Positions 44,483-54,129 of a DNA stretch of 64,000 nt are shown piece after piece (the stretch's first letter is position 1; each line of letters starts with the position of its first letter). Both the position numbers and the translations under genes were made by a program. Under the pieces are notes generated by a model. The model did no database searches and had not been told where the DNA came from. It saw only the letters and a program-made list of their open reading frames with translations. The DNA is from Ketogulonicigenium robustum. Its GTDB lineage: Bacteria; Pseudomonadota; Alphaproteobacteria; Rhodobacterales; Rhodobacteraceae. The stretch is taken from NCBI RefSeq assembly GCF_002117445.1, contig NZ_CP019937.1, positions 559,501-623,500 of the forward strand. The letters are read 5' to 3'.

Positions 44483-46306
44483 TTAATCTTCCATGGCCTC
44501 AAGCTCGTCGATGAAGCCTTCGATCATCGAAAGGCCCTTGTCCCAGAATTTGGGGTCAGTCGCATCCAGACCAAAGGGTCTGAGCAGTTCCGAGTGGTGC
44601 TTCGACCCGCCCGCCGACAGCATGTCGAAGTACTTCTGTTGGAAGTTGGGGTCGCCCTCGGTGTAAACCGCATACAGCGCGTTCACCAACCCGTCGCCGA
44701 AGGCATAGGCGTAAACGTAGAACGGCGAATGGATGAAGTGCGAGATATAGGTCCAGAAGGTCTCGTACCCGTCGGCGAATTCAAAGGCATCGCCAAGGCT
44801 TTCGGCCTGCACCGACATCCACAAGATCGAAATGTCGTCCGGCGTCAGTTCGCCATCGGCGCGGGCGGCGTGCAGTTTGCATTCGAAATCATAAAAGGCG
44901 ATCTGGCGGACCACCGTGTTGATCATATCTTCGACCTTGCTGGCCAGCAGCGCCTTGCGGGCGGCCTTGTCGGTCGTTTGGTCAAGGATCTTGCGGAATG
45001 TCAGCATCTCGCCAAAGACCGAAGCGGTCTCGGCCAGTGTCAACGGGGTGGACGACAGCAGCTCGCCCTGACCGGCAGCAAGGCGCTGGTGGACGCCGTG
45101 GCCCAACTCGTGCGCAAGGGTCATCACGTCGCGCGTTTTGCCCAGATAGTTCACCAGCACATAGGGGTGGACGGTGGTGACGGTCGGGTGCGCAAATGCG
45201 CCTTGGGCCTTGCCAGGCTTGACCGCGGCATCAATCCAGCCATCGGTAAAGAACGGCGCGGCCAGTTCCGCCATGCGCGGGTCGAAATCGCCATAGGCGC
45301 CCAGCACGGTTTCGCGCGCTTCTTCCCACGAAATCGGGCGCTGGGTATCGCGCGGCAGCGGGGCGTTGCGGTCCCAGACTTGCAGCGTATCAAGGCCCAT
45401 CCACTTGGCCTTCAGCCGGTAATAGCGGTGCGACAGGCGCGGGTAGGCGGCGACCACCGCATCGCGCAGCGCCTCGACGACCTCAGGCTCGACATGGTTG
45501 GCCAAGTGGCGCGAGGTTTGCGGGGTGGGGAAGCCGCGCCAGCGGTCCTCGACCTCTTTTTCCTTGGCCAGCGTATTGTGGATGCGCGCGAACGTTTTCA
45601 GGTTTGCGCGGAACACCTTGGCCAGCGCGTGGTGCGCGGCCTCGCGCGTGGCGCGGTTGGTGTCGGTCAGCAGGTTCAGCGTCGCTTCGACGTTCAGATC
45701 CTCGCCGTTTACATCAAAAGATAGGCCGGCCATCGTTTCGTCGAACAGCCGGTTCCACGCCGAGGCGCCGACGACCGATTGATCGTGCAGGAACTTTTCC
45801 AGCTCGTCCGAAAGCTGGTAGGGGCGCATGGCGCGCATACGGTCGAAGATCGGGCGGTAACGGGCCAGATCGGCGTTTTCGGCCAACAGCTTGTCCAGAT
45901 GCGCATCGTCCAGCCGGTTGAATTCCAGGCCCCAGAACACCAGCGCGGTGGTATCGTTGGTGATCTCGTCCTGCATGTCCGACAGGAACTTGGCCCGTTC
46001 GGAATCGGTGGTCATTTGGTAATAGCGCAGGCCCGCGAAGGACATCACGCGCCCAGCGATGACGTCGATTTCCTCGTAGCGCTGCACGGCTTTCAGCATA
46101 CCCTCTGCGGACAGGTCGGCCAGCTTGCCCTCGTAATCGGCCTGAAAGCTGGTGCATTCGCCTGCCAGCCAGTCCAGATCGGCGATCAGTTCGGGGCTAT
46201 CTTCGCCGGTGTACAGGTCGTCAAGGTTCCATTCGGGCAGCGGCCCGAGCGAGTTGCCGCCAATCGCATTGGCATCGAAAACGGGGGTCTTGGAACGGAT
46301 CGTCAT
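44483..46306 (-). CDS. pepF: Oligoendopeptidase F (M3 family)
   Basis: 607 residues, cytoplasmic. It cleaves peptides of about 7-17 residues. The zinc motif is MTLAHELGHGVHQRLA, with the third ligand in SVFGEMLTF. The N-terminal WNLDDLYTGEDSPELIADL is the family start, and the C-terminal PFYVYAYAFGDGLVNALY is typical of the PepF/PepB subfamily. It is a single-gene unit closed by its own terminator. Confidence 0.95.
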   Translation of the reverse strand: MTIRSKTPVFDANAIGGNSLGPLPEWNLDDLYTGEDSPELIADLDWLAGECTSFQADYEGKLADLSAEGMLKAVQRYEEIDVIAGRVMSFAGLRYYQMTTDSERAKFLSDMQDEITNDTTALVFWGLEFNRLDDAHLDKLLAENADLARYRPIFDRMRAMRPYQLSDELEKFLHDQSVVGASAWNRLFDETMAGLSFDVNGEDLNVEATLNLLTDTNRATREAAHHALAKVFRANLKTFARIHNTLAKEKEVEDRWRGFPTPQTSRHLANHVEPEVVEALRDAVVAAYPRLSHRYYRLKAKWMGLDTLQVWDRNAPLPRDTQRPISWEEARETVLGAYGDFDPRMAELAAPFFTDGWIDAAVKPGKAQGAFAHPTVTTVHPYVLVNYLGKTRDVMTLAHELGHGVHQRLAAGQGELLSSTPLTLAETASVFGEMLTFRKILDQTTDKAARKALLASKVEDMINTVVRQIAFYDFECKLHAARADGELTPDDISILWMSVQAESLGDAFEFADGYETFWTYISHFIHSPFYVYAYAFGDGLVNALYAVYTEGDPNFQQKYFDMLSAGGSKHHSELLRPFGLDATDPKFWDKGLSMIEGFIDELEAMED

Positions 46307-46377
46307 CGCATAAGCCTTTGTTGTTCAGGCCACAGATAGGGCGCGGGGGCCCGCAATGAAACCCCGCGCCACTGCCA

Positions 46378-46668
46378 TCAGGCAAACAGGGTCGAGAGTT
46401 TCATCGCGAGGCCCATGTCGCCATCGACCTTCAGCTTGCCTGTCATAAAGGCGGTGACGGGGTTGGTTTGGCCGTCCAGCAGGGCCTTCAGCACGTCCTC
46501 GCTGGCGGACAAGGTGACATCGGCGGGCGCATCGCCCATCGTCACGCCATCTTTGCTGGCGACGACCGACCCGCGGCCGTCAATCGTTAGTTTGACCGAT
46601 CCCGGCAGTTCTTGCCCCGCGATTTTTTCCTTCAGCAGGGCGGCCACTTTGTCGAGAAATTCGCTCAT
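46378..46668 (-). CDS. SCP2 sterol-carrier-domain protein
   Basis: 96 residues, one SCP-2 domain. The signature is GSVKLTIDGRGSVVASKDGVTMGDAPADVTLSASEDVLKALL region and GKLKVDGDMGLAMKL. These proteins bind lipids or fatty acyl-CoA in a hydrophobic tunnel; the bacterial role is unclear. I chose ATG 46668 (MSEFLDKVAALLKEKI), preceded by GGATGGG; upstream in-frame codons have no similarity. It is divergent from the TPR gene by 82 bp. Confidence 0.9.
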   Translation of the reverse strand: MSEFLDKVAALLKEKIAGQELPGSVKLTIDGRGSVVASKDGVTMGDAPADVTLSASEDVLKALLDGQTNPVTAFMTGKLKVDGDMGLAMKLSTLFA

Positions 46669-46750
46669 ATCCCATCCGTCACATTCATCGCCGCATGATT
46701 TGAACGCGCCCCCACTGGCGCGACCGGCGAATTGCTTTACACTAGGCACT

Positions 46751-47338
46751 ATGCGGAAGGTGTCGGAAATAGCAAAACAGATTCTCGTGGCGGCAGCTTT
46801 CATGGCTGCGGCGCCTGCGGCCTACGCGCAAGATGCGAGTACGGGCGCAGTTACGGAAGATGCTGAAAGCATGGAAAGCCTGCTGGCGCGCCTCAGCACC
46901 GCCGAAGACCCCGAGGCTGCCACCATCGCCAGCGACATCCGCGCGCGCTGGGCCGATTCTGGTTCGGCGACGCTGGATTTGCTGATGCGCCGCGCACAAG
47001 CCGCGTTGGATGCCGGCGAAAACGATCTGGCGGTTTGGCACCTTTCGACCGTGATCGACTATGACCCCGATTTCATGCTGGCCTACACGCGGCGCGCGCA
47101 GGCATTTTTGCGGTCGGGGCAGGCGGGGCAGGCGGCTGCCGACTTGGGCTATGTGCTGCAGCATATGCCCGAAAATTTTGATGCCCTGCGCCTGCTGGGC
47201 CTTACATTCGACATAATCGGTGATACCGAAGCCGCGCGTGTGGCCCTGCGCCGCGCGCTGGATGTGTACCCGGCCATGACCAACGCCCGCGAGGCGCTGG
47301 AGCGGCTGGAGCCTACGCTGGACGGCACTGCGATTTGA
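46751..47338 (+). CDS. Periplasmic TPR-repeat protein
   Basis: 195 residues. A signal peptide (about 1-25, ending AAYAQ) precedes about three TPR-like helical hairpins (for example LDLLMRRAQAALDAGENDLA, MLAYTRRAQAFLRSGQAGQA and DALRLLGLTFDIIGDTEAA). It is probably a periplasmic scaffold; partners are unknown. ATG at 46751 is right for the signal peptide. It ends 30 bp before the helicase gene on the same strand. Confidence 0.85.
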   Translation: MRKVSEIAKQILVAAAFMAAAPAAYAQDASTGAVTEDAESMESLLARLSTAEDPEAATIASDIRARWADSGSATLDLLMRRAQAALDAGENDLAVWHLSTVIDYDPDFMLAYTRRAQAFLRSGQAGQAAADLGYVLQHMPENFDALRLLGLTFDIIGDTEAARVALRRALDVYPAMTNAREALERLEPTLDGTAI

Positions 47339-47368
47339 CGACCGCCCCATTGGGGCCAAGGGGGAAAC

Positions 47369-50209
47369 ATGCCAACGCCATCGCGCGTGACCGCCGTTCT
47401 TGGCCCGACCAATACCGGAAAAACCCATTACGCCATTGAGCGGATGCTGGGCTATCGCACCGGCATCATCGGCCTGCCGCTGCGCCTGCTTGCGCGCGAG
47501 GTGTACGACCGTATCGTTGCGGCGCGCGGACCTTCGGTCGTCGCGCTGGTCACGGGCGAGGAGCGGATCATCCCCGACCGCGTCCAATACTGGGTCTGCA
47601 CGGTCGAGGCGATGCCGGACGGGATGGGCTGCGATTTTCTGGCGATCGACGAAATCCAGCTGTGCGCCGACCCCGAACGGGGGCATATTTTCACCGATCG
47701 CCTGCTGCACGCGCGCGGCCTGCACGAGACACTGTTTCTGGGGTCGGAAACGATGCGTCCCGCGATTGCCGCACTGGTGCCCGGCGCGCAATTCGTGCGG
47801 CGCGAGCGGTTCTCCAAGCTGACCTATACCGGCGCGCAAAAGATCGCCCGTATGCCCGAGCGTGCTGCAATCGTCGCGTTCTCGACGGACGAGGTTTATG
47901 CGATCGCCGAATACATCCGCCGCACGCGGGGAGGGGCGGCCGTGGTGATGGGCGCGCTGTCGCCCCGCACGCGCAACGCGCAGGTCGCCATGTTCCAAAG
48001 TGGCGAGGTTGATTATCTGGTCGCCACCGACGCCATCGGCATGGGGCTGAACCTTGACATCAGCCACGTTGCTTTTTCGGCGCTACGCAAGTTCGATGGC
48101 CAGCGCATGCGCAACCTGCATGCCGACGAATTGGCGCAGATTGCAGGCCGCGCGGGGCGGCACCTCAGCCCCGGCACATTCGGCGTAACCGGCGATGTGA
48201 CCGAGATGGACGAGGAGGACGTCGCCGCCATCGAGGCCCACATGTTCCGCCCCGTCAGCCGCCTGCAGTGGCGCAATGCGCGGCTGCAGTTCGGCAGTGT
48301 CAAACGGCTGATCCAGACGCTGGAAGAAAAAACGACCAACCCGTGGCTGGGCCGCGTACGCGAAAGCGACGATCTGGCCGCGCTGAAGGCGATGGCGGGT
48401 CATGTCGAGGTGATGGCACGTGCGACCGACGGCAAATCCGTGCAGCTTTTGTGGGACGTGTGCCGAATCCCCGATTTCCGCGGCATCGGGCGGGGCGAAC
48501 ATGCTGCAATGTTGGCCACTATTTTCAACTTCCTGCACCAACACGGCGCGGTTCCTGCCGAATATCTGTCGCAGCAGGTGCAACGCCTTGACCGCACCGA
48601 CGGGAACATCGACACTCTTGCCAAACGTTTGGCCCATATTCGCACTTGGACCTATGTAAGTCAGCGGAAAGGCTGGGTGCGGGAAGAATCCCATTGGCGC
48701 GACGAAACCCGCGCGATAGAAGATCGTCTGTCGGATGCATTGCATAGTGCACTGACGCAAAGATTTGTGGACCGGCGGACCAGTGTCCTCGCCCGCCGGC
48801 TCAAGCAGAAGGAGGTCCTCGTGGCCGAAGTGAGCGACAAGGGTGAAGTAACAGTCGAAGGCGAATTCGTCGGCCGTCTGGAAGGCTTCCGTTTCCGTGC
48901 CGACAAGGCTGCCACCCCCGACGAGGCGAAGACCCTGCGTCAAGCGACCGCTGTCGCGCTGGCACCGCAGTTCCATCTGCGGGCGGACCGTTTTTATAAC
49001 GCCCCCGATACCGAGATCGATTTTACCGAACAGGGTGGTTTGATGTGGGGCGAGCATGCCGTTGGCAAGCTGGTCGCAGGTTCCGAACCGCTTCGTCCGC
49101 AAGTGGTTGTTTTCGTTGATGAAGAAGCTGGAAGCGATGTCGCCCAAAAGGTGCAGCGCCGTCTGCAGCATTTCATCGACCGTAAAGTCGCCGCCACGAT
49201 GGAGCCGCTGCTGGCCCTGACCCGCGACGAGGCCCTGACAGGTCTGGCGCGCGGTTTCGCCTATCGCATGGGCGAAAACTTCGGGATCATTCCGCGCGGC
49301 GAAGTTGCCGACGAGGTGAAGGCCCTTGATCAGGAAGCCCGTTCGGCCTTGCGCAAGCACGGGATTCGTTTCGGCCAGATGACGGTGTTCCAGCCGCTGC
49401 TGCTGAAACCAGCCCCGACGCGCTTGCGTCTGGTGCTGTGGTCGCTGTTCAAAGGCCTGAGCGAGTTCCCCGATGCGCCTCCGCCCGGTCTGGTGACCGT
49501 GCCCGCCATCGACGGCGCGCCGACCGGATACTACGCCATGGCCGGCTATCGTGCTGCAGGCCCGCGCGCGATTCGTATCGATATGCTGGAGCGTCTGGCC
49601 GATATGCTGCGCGATAAAGACAGCAAGGGTGGCTTTGAGGCCACAGCCGACATGCTGTCGATCACCGGCCTGTCGCTGGAGCAGTTCGCCGCGCTGATGG
49701 AAGGTATTGGTTATCGCGCCGAAAAAGCCGAGCGACCGAAAGTGCGTCCTGTTAAGGCGGCTGAGGCTTCGTCCGAAGCGCCGATCGCGGATGCAACGGA
49801 AGTTGTTGCCGATGTCGCTGCCGAGCCTGTGGTAGAGGCCACGGCTGAAATCACGCCCGAAGCGCCCGCCGAAGTTGAAGTGTTCTACACCTTTACGTGG
49901 GATTCGCGCCCCGCGCGTCGCGATCGTGCCGAAGGTCAGCGTCGCCGTGGCGGCAACCCCGCCGCTGCCCGCACCGACGCACGGGCCGATCAACCCGCAC
50001 GCGACGGTAAGCCCGCAGGCGATCGTCCGCGCCGCGAAAATCGCGGTGAAGGCAAAGAAGGCGGTCGTCCGCCGCGTGGCAAGGGTAAGCCCCAGCGCGA
50101 CAAGCAAGCTCCGCGCCAAACCTCGTTCGAGGCGCAGCCTGCCCGCGCGGCCAAGGTCGACCCCGACAACCCGTTCGCGATGGCTTTGGCAGGTTTCAAG
50201 CCCAAGTGA
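47369..50209 (+). CDS. SUV3-like RNA/DNA helicase with basic tail
   Basis: 946 residues. It is a superfamily 2 helicase of the Suv3 type, the relative of the mitochondrial degradosome helicase. Motif I is LGPTNTGKTHYAIERML, the DExH-like box is FLAIDEIQLCAD, motif III is LGSETM, and motifs V and VI are VATDAIGMGLNLDI and QIAGRAGRH. Residues ~300-790 form an extended Suv3-type C region with many conserved stretches of unknown role. The last ~110 residues are disordered, Arg/Gly/Pro-rich (RRENRGEGKEGGRPPRGKG) and end in a conserved-looking DPDNPFAMALAGFKPK. The stop overlaps the S4 gene start. It probably works in RNA turnover. Confidence 0.92.
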   Translation: MPTPSRVTAVLGPTNTGKTHYAIERMLGYRTGIIGLPLRLLAREVYDRIVAARGPSVVALVTGEERIIPDRVQYWVCTVEAMPDGMGCDFLAIDEIQLCADPERGHIFTDRLLHARGLHETLFLGSETMRPAIAALVPGAQFVRRERFSKLTYTGAQKIARMPERAAIVAFSTDEVYAIAEYIRRTRGGAAVVMGALSPRTRNAQVAMFQSGEVDYLVATDAIGMGLNLDISHVAFSALRKFDGQRMRNLHADELAQIAGRAGRHLSPGTFGVTGDVTEMDEEDVAAIEAHMFRPVSRLQWRNARLQFGSVKRLIQTLEEKTTNPWLGRVRESDDLAALKAMAGHVEVMARATDGKSVQLLWDVCRIPDFRGIGRGEHAAMLATIFNFLHQHGAVPAEYLSQQVQRLDRTDGNIDTLAKRLAHIRTWTYVSQRKGWVREESHWRDETRAIEDRLSDALHSALTQRFVDRRTSVLARRLKQKEVLVAEVSDKGEVTVEGEFVGRLEGFRFRADKAATPDEAKTLRQATAVALAPQFHLRADRFYNAPDTEIDFTEQGGLMWGEHAVGKLVAGSEPLRPQVVVFVDEEAGSDVAQKVQRRLQHFIDRKVAATMEPLLALTRDEALTGLARGFAYRMGENFGIIPRGEVADEVKALDQEARSALRKHGIRFGQMTVFQPLLLKPAPTRLRLVLWSLFKGLSEFPDAPPPGLVTVPAIDGAPTGYYAMAGYRAAGPRAIRIDMLERLADMLRDKDSKGGFEATADMLSITGLSLEQFAALMEGIGYRAEKAERPKVRPVKAAEASSEAPIADATEVVADVAAEPVVEATAEITPEAPAEVEVFYTFTWDSRPARRDRAEGQRRRGGNPAAARTDARADQPARDGKPAGDRPRRENRGEGKEGGRPPRGKGKPQRDKQAPRQTSFEAQPARAAKVDPDNPFAMALAGFKPK

Positions 50210-50520
50210 CTCTGGCGCGGCAGACCATCCGCATCGACAAATGGCTATGGCACGCACGCTTTTGCAAAAGTCGTGCCATAGCCCAAACCCTCGTGACCGA
50301 GGGACGCTTGCGCATCAACGGCCAGCCCACCGATAAACCCGCACGGGCGGTGGGCGCGGCTGATGTGCTGACCTTTATGCAAGGCGGGCGTGTGCGCGTG
50401 GTGCGCGTGTTGGACATCGGCACGCGGCGCGGCCCTGCCGAAGAAGCCCGACTGCTGTACGAGGACCTGAGCGAGGGCAACCCCGCCGGTGACACCGCAA
50501 CAGGGCAGCTGGTCGAGTAA
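50206..50520 (+). CDS. S4-domain RNA-binding protein (Hsp15-like)
   Basis: 104 residues. An S4 domain begins at once: TIRIDKWLWHARFCKSRAIAQ, EGRLRINGQP. Hsp15 (HslR) in E. coli rescues stalled 50S-nascent-chain complexes; this shorter protein has the same architecture. The start is GTG at 50206, overlapping the helicase stop (GTGA), so the two are translationally coupled. This supports a joint RNA role. Confidence 0.9.
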   Translation: MTLARQTIRIDKWLWHARFCKSRAIAQTLVTEGRLRINGQPTDKPARAVGAADVLTFMQGGRVRVVRVLDIGTRRGPAEEARLLYEDLSEGNPAGDTATGQLVE

Positions 50521-50671
50521 ACTTGCCGTTCTTGCCTGCGGTGCGACAGGCCGATGCCTTGACACCCGTTGCGCAAGGGCGCATCCCTCGCGCCACATGT
50601 TGCCAGCCGTTTCGGCCTTTTGTAGTAGCCGGCCCGTACGGGGCTTAGCCGTAGTCGTGGAAGATTAACCT

Positions 50672-51007
50672 ATGACCTATGTCGTCACTGAAAACTGCAT
50701 CGCCTGCAAATACACCGATTGTGTCGAGGTATGCCCCGTCGATTGTTTTTACGAGGGCGAGAATACGCTGGTCATCCACCCCGACGAATGCATCGACTGC
50801 GGCGTGTGCGAACCCGAATGCCCCGCCGATGCGATCCGTCCCGATACCGAGCCTGGGATGGAAAAATGGGTCGAGTTCAACCGCAAATACGCCGAGATGT
50901 GGCCCGTCATCACATCGCGCCGCGACCCGCTGCCCGGTTACCAAGAGATGGACGGCAAGCCCGGAAAGCTGGATCTTTTGTCGGAAAATCCCGGCGAAGG
51001 CGGCTGA
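50672..51007 (+). CDS. fdxA: 7Fe ferredoxin FdxA
   Basis: 111 residues. Carries one [3Fe-4S] and one [4Fe-4S] cluster. The cysteines are in [21 protein letters not shown] and [16 protein letters not shown]; the C-terminal extension ([15 protein letters not shown]) is typical of this long-tailed type. ATG 50672 follows a short AT-rich leader. A TTGACA lies at about 50559 in the 151-bp upstream gap but no convincing -10 follows. The electron partner is unknown. Confidence 0.95.
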   Translation: MTYVVTENCIACKYTDCVEVCPVDCFYEGENTLVIHPDECIDCGVCEPECPADAIRPDTEPGMEKWVEFNRKYAEMWPVITSRRDPLPGYQEMDGKPGKLDLLSENPGEGG

Positions 51008-51035
51008 ATCCGCGACTTTGGGTGCGAGCCTCGCT

Positions 51036-51063
51036 TTGAAATTGCCTAAATTTATGCTATGTA
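51036..51063 (+). promoter_or_regulatory. Probable carD promoter
   Basis: TTGAAA (51036-51041), 16 bp, TATGTA (51058-51063) in a locally AT-rich stretch between fdxA and carD; it would give a leader of about 100 nt. Confidence 0.5.
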
Positions 51064-51168
51064 ACGCGTGACAGGTTGTACCGCGATCCCGAATGGCATC
51101 CGTTTGCACCGCCTCGGTGGGGGTTTCCCGCCGGGGTGTGCTGTGGTGTTCGGGTAGGAAAGGATATT

Positions 51169-51678
51169 ATGAGCAAGTCGAAAAAGCCGGAATTTCATCC
51201 GAACGATTACATCGTCTACCCCGCCCATGGTGTGGGGCAGATCATCTCGATCGAGGAACAGGAAGTCGCCGGCTTCAAGCTGGAACTGTTCGTGATCGTC
51301 TTTGAAAAGGACAAGATGACGCTGCGCGTTCCGACCAACAAAGCGATCGAAATCGGCATGCGCGCGCTGGCCTCGGGCGATGTGGTCGATCATGCGCTGA
51401 AGACGTTGAAGGGCAAGGCCAAGGTCAAAAAGGCCATGTGGTCGCGCCGCGCGCAGGAATACGACGAGAAGATCAACTCGGGCGATTTGATCGCGATTGC
51501 CGAAGTGGTGCGCGATCTGCACCGCGCCGACGATCAGCGCGAGCAAAGCTATTCTGAGCGTCAGTTGTACGAGCGCGCGCTGGAGCGTTTGACCCGCGAG
51601 CTGGCCGCCGTGAATGGCAAAGACGAAGTCAGCATGGCCCGCGAAATCGATACCCTGTTGGTTGGCCGCGCGGCGTAA
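51169..51678 (+). CDS. carD: CarD/CdnL-family transcription regulator
   Basis: 169 residues. CarD-type proteins bind the RNA polymerase beta subunit and stabilise open complexes, notably at rRNA promoters. The RNA-polymerase-interaction domain is FHPNDYIVYPAHGVGQIISIEEQ, followed by TLRVPTNKAIEIGMRALAS; the helical DNA-binding half contains WSRRAQEYDEKINSGD and ERQLYERALERLTREL. ATG 51169 has AGGAAAGGA upstream. An intrinsic terminator follows. Confidence 0.95.
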   Translation: MSKSKKPEFHPNDYIVYPAHGVGQIISIEEQEVAGFKLELFVIVFEKDKMTLRVPTNKAIEIGMRALASGDVVDHALKTLKGKAKVKKAMWSRRAQEYDEKINSGDLIAIAEVVRDLHRADDQREQSYSERQLYERALERLTRELAAVNGKDEVSMAREIDTLLVGRAA

Positions 51679-51710
51679 GCCCCGCCTGCTACCCACGACG
51701 CCGCCCGATC

Positions 51711-51741
51711 ACCCCGCGCCTTTCAGGCTGCGGGGTTTTTC
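51711..51741 (+). terminator. Terminator after carD
   Basis: A 7-bp G/C stem (51711-51717 with 51730-51736), extended inward by 3 pairs past a bulged T, followed by TTTTT. Confidence 0.88.
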
Positions 51742-51831
51742 CTTGTTCAAAACCCCGCGGATCGGGGATTGCCCTCTCGCACCGGCGGGGGAAACGCCCT
51801 ATAACGGTGGGGTGCTGCTCAAGAGGCCTAC

Positions 51832-52641
51832 ATGACGACTTTCTTTCCCGCCGACTTTGCACCTGCAGGGCTATCGCCTGTCGAAATGGCGAAATTCGCG
51901 TCCGCCCGCCGCGCCAGCGCCTTCGTGGAAAGCGGCATGCGTGTTGGTTTGGGGACAGGGTCGACGGCTGCGTGGCTGGTGAAATGCTTGGGCCACATGG
52001 TGCGTGCGGAGGGGTTGCAGATCCGCGCCGTGCCGACGTCCGAACGCACGGCCCAACAAGCCCGCGCCGAGGGGATCGAGGTTGTCAGCTTGCAAGATGT
52101 CGGTTGGCTGGACCTGACGATTGACGGTGCAGATGAATTCGACCCCGCCTTGAACCTGATCAAAGGCGGCGGCGGTGCGCATCTGCGCGAAAAGATCGTC
52201 GCGACCGCCAGCGACAGGATGATCGTCATCACAGACCCCTCGAAGCAAGTCGCCACGCTGGGGATGTTTCCCCTGCCGGTCGAGATTGTGCCCTTCGGCT
52301 GGCAAGCGACCCGGCAGCTGATCGAGGAGTCGCTGCTGGGCGTCGATGTGGGCGCCCGCAAATCTACCTTGCGTATGAACGGCACCCAGCCCTTCACCAC
52401 CGACGAAGGCAACCTGATCATCGACCTGCATCTGGGGCGCATCGGTAACGCGCGCCAGCTGTCGCTGGTGCTGAACCAAATTGCTGGTGTGGTCGAAAAC
52501 GGCCTGTTCGTGGATATTTGCGACACTGTGGTCATCGGCCACCCCGATGGGCGCGACGAGGTGATCGACCTGATCCCCGACCTTGAAAGCTTGGTCGATG
52601 CGGGCGGCGAAGACAACATTTTCAAAGACATTGCGGACTGA
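51832..52641 (+). CDS. rpiA: Ribose-5-phosphate isomerase A
   Basis: 269 residues. Interconverts ribose-5-phosphate and ribulose-5-phosphate. Seen are VGLGTGSTAAWLVKCLG, the substrate-binding DLTIDGADEFDPALNLIKGGGGAHLREKIVA and NLIIDLHLGRI. The catalytic Glu/Lys context KGGGGAHLREK is intact. It is 4 bp from gor, so the two are cotranscribed; RpiA feeds the pentose pathway, which supplies NADPH that glutathione reductase uses. Confidence 0.96.
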   Translation: MTTFFPADFAPAGLSPVEMAKFASARRASAFVESGMRVGLGTGSTAAWLVKCLGHMVRAEGLQIRAVPTSERTAQQARAEGIEVVSLQDVGWLDLTIDGADEFDPALNLIKGGGGAHLREKIVATASDRMIVITDPSKQVATLGMFPLPVEIVPFGWQATRQLIEESLLGVDVGARKSTLRMNGTQPFTTDEGNLIIDLHLGRIGNARQLSLVLNQIAGVVENGLFVDICDTVVIGHPDGRDEVIDLIPDLESLVDAGGEDNIFKDIAD

Positions 52642-52645
52642 AGCC

Positions 52646-54031
52646 ATGAGCTATGATTTCGACCTTTTTGTAATTGGCGGCGGTTCGGGTGGCGTGCGCG
52701 CGGCGCGTGTGGCGGCGGCTTCGGGTGCCCGTGTGGCCTTGGCCGAGGATGACCGCATGGGCGGCACCTGTGTAATCCGTGGCTGCGTGCCCAAAAAGCT
52801 GATGGTCTACGCATCGGGTTTTGCGGAGTTTCCTGCTGAAGCTGCCGCCTTTGGCTGGGACTTCAGCGAAGGCCGCTTTGATTGGGCGCGCTTTCGCAGC
52901 AGCCTGAATATCGAACTGGATCGTTTGGAAGGCGTTTACGAGCGCCTGCTGTCCGGGTCCGAGGTTGTCACCTACAAAGCGCGCGCTGCGCTGGCAGGGC
53001 CGCACGAAGTGCGCCTGAGCACGGGCGAGACCGTCAGCGCCAAAGTTATCTTGATTGCGACCGGTGGCCGCCCGCAGCGCCCCGAAATGCAGAATGCACA
53101 TCTGGGCTTGATTTCGGATGACCTGTTCGCGCTGCCCAGCCTGCCGACGCGCCTGCTGATTATCGGCGGCGGCTATGTTGCGTGTGAATTCGCGGGCGTT
53201 TTCAACGGTTTTGGGACGCGCGTTGTGCAGGCCTATCGCGGCAGCCAGATCTTGCGCGGCTTTGACGAGGAAGTACGGGCCCATGTCGCAGCTGGCATGG
53301 TCCGGCGCGGCGTCGATCTGCGCCTAGGGGTTGAAATTGCAGCGATGGGCCCCGCCGGTGCGCCTGACGCCCCCGCACCCGAAGGCTACCGTGGCCCGAT
53401 CACTGTCCGTTTCAGCGACGGCAAGGTCGAAGAATTCGACACCGTGCTGTTTGCAACCGGCCGCGTGCCGAACACCCGCGATCTAGGCCTGTCGGCGGTG
53501 GGGATCAGCTTGGGTAAGCGCGGCGAAATACCTGTCGATGCCTATTCGCAAACCGCTGTCCCGTCGATCTATGCCGTGGGTGACGTGACCGACCGTGCCG
53601 CGCTGACGCCCGTCGCCATCCGCGAGGCGATGTGCTTTGTCGACACGGTCTTCCGCGACAAACCGACCGCGATGGATCATAGCCTGATTGCGACCGCCGT
53701 TTTCACCCAGCCCGAGGTTGGCACCGTGGGCCTGACCGAAGACGACGCCCGCGCGCGCGGCCCGATCGAGGTTTATGCCACCACATTCAAGCCGATGCGT
53801 TCGGCCTTTGCGGGCGGTGACGAGAAGGTGCTGATGAAGCTGATCGTTGACCAAGCGACCCGTAAGGTATTGGGCGTGCACATTGTTGCCCCCGACGCAG
53901 GCGAGATGATCCAGTTGGCTGCCATTGCCGTCACCATGGGCGCCACGAAAGAGGACTTCGACCGCACCGTCGCGGTGCACCCGACCATGGCCGAAGAACT
54001 TGTGACCATGCGCAGCGTGACGCGTGTTTAG
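52646..54031 (+). CDS. gor: Glutathione-disulfide reductase
   Basis: 461 residues. NADPH-dependent flavoprotein that reduces GSSG. FAD motif FVIGGGSGGVRAARVAA, the redox disulfide in GGTCVIRGCVPKKLMVYAS, NADPH-binding IIGGGYVACEFAGVF, and the C-terminal HPTMAEELVTM with the catalytic His-Glu. The RGCVPKK form is the type seen in plants and alphaproteobacteria. ATG 52646 lies 4 bp after rpiA. Confidence 0.95.
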   Translation: MSYDFDLFVIGGGSGGVRAARVAAASGARVALAEDDRMGGTCVIRGCVPKKLMVYASGFAEFPAEAAAFGWDFSEGRFDWARFRSSLNIELDRLEGVYERLLSGSEVVTYKARAALAGPHEVRLSTGETVSAKVILIATGGRPQRPEMQNAHLGLISDDLFALPSLPTRLLIIGGGYVACEFAGVFNGFGTRVVQAYRGSQILRGFDEEVRAHVAAGMVRRGVDLRLGVEIAAMGPAGAPDAPAPEGYRGPITVRFSDGKVEEFDTVLFATGRVPNTRDLGLSAVGISLGKRGEIPVDAYSQTAVPSIYAVGDVTDRAALTPVAIREAMCFVDTVFRDKPTAMDHSLIATAVFTQPEVGTVGLTEDDARARGPIEVYATTFKPMRSAFAGGDEKVLMKLIVDQATRKVLGVHIVAPDAGEMIQLAAIAVTMGATKEDFDRTVAVHPTMAEELVTMRSVTRV

Positions 54032-54129
54032 TTTGCGGGATCAAGGGCTTGAACCCAAGCGCCTGATCCCCATTTAAGTGAGTAGATGGGCGGATTTTGC
54101 CGCCCCTGATGGAAGGAAGCAGAGGCTCT

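Noticed and set aside
48083-50257. 724-codon open frame on minus opposite the SUV3-like helicase
   Set aside because: Shadow of the helicase coding strand; it has His/Gly/Arg/Gln-rich composition typical of antisense translation and no ribosome site.
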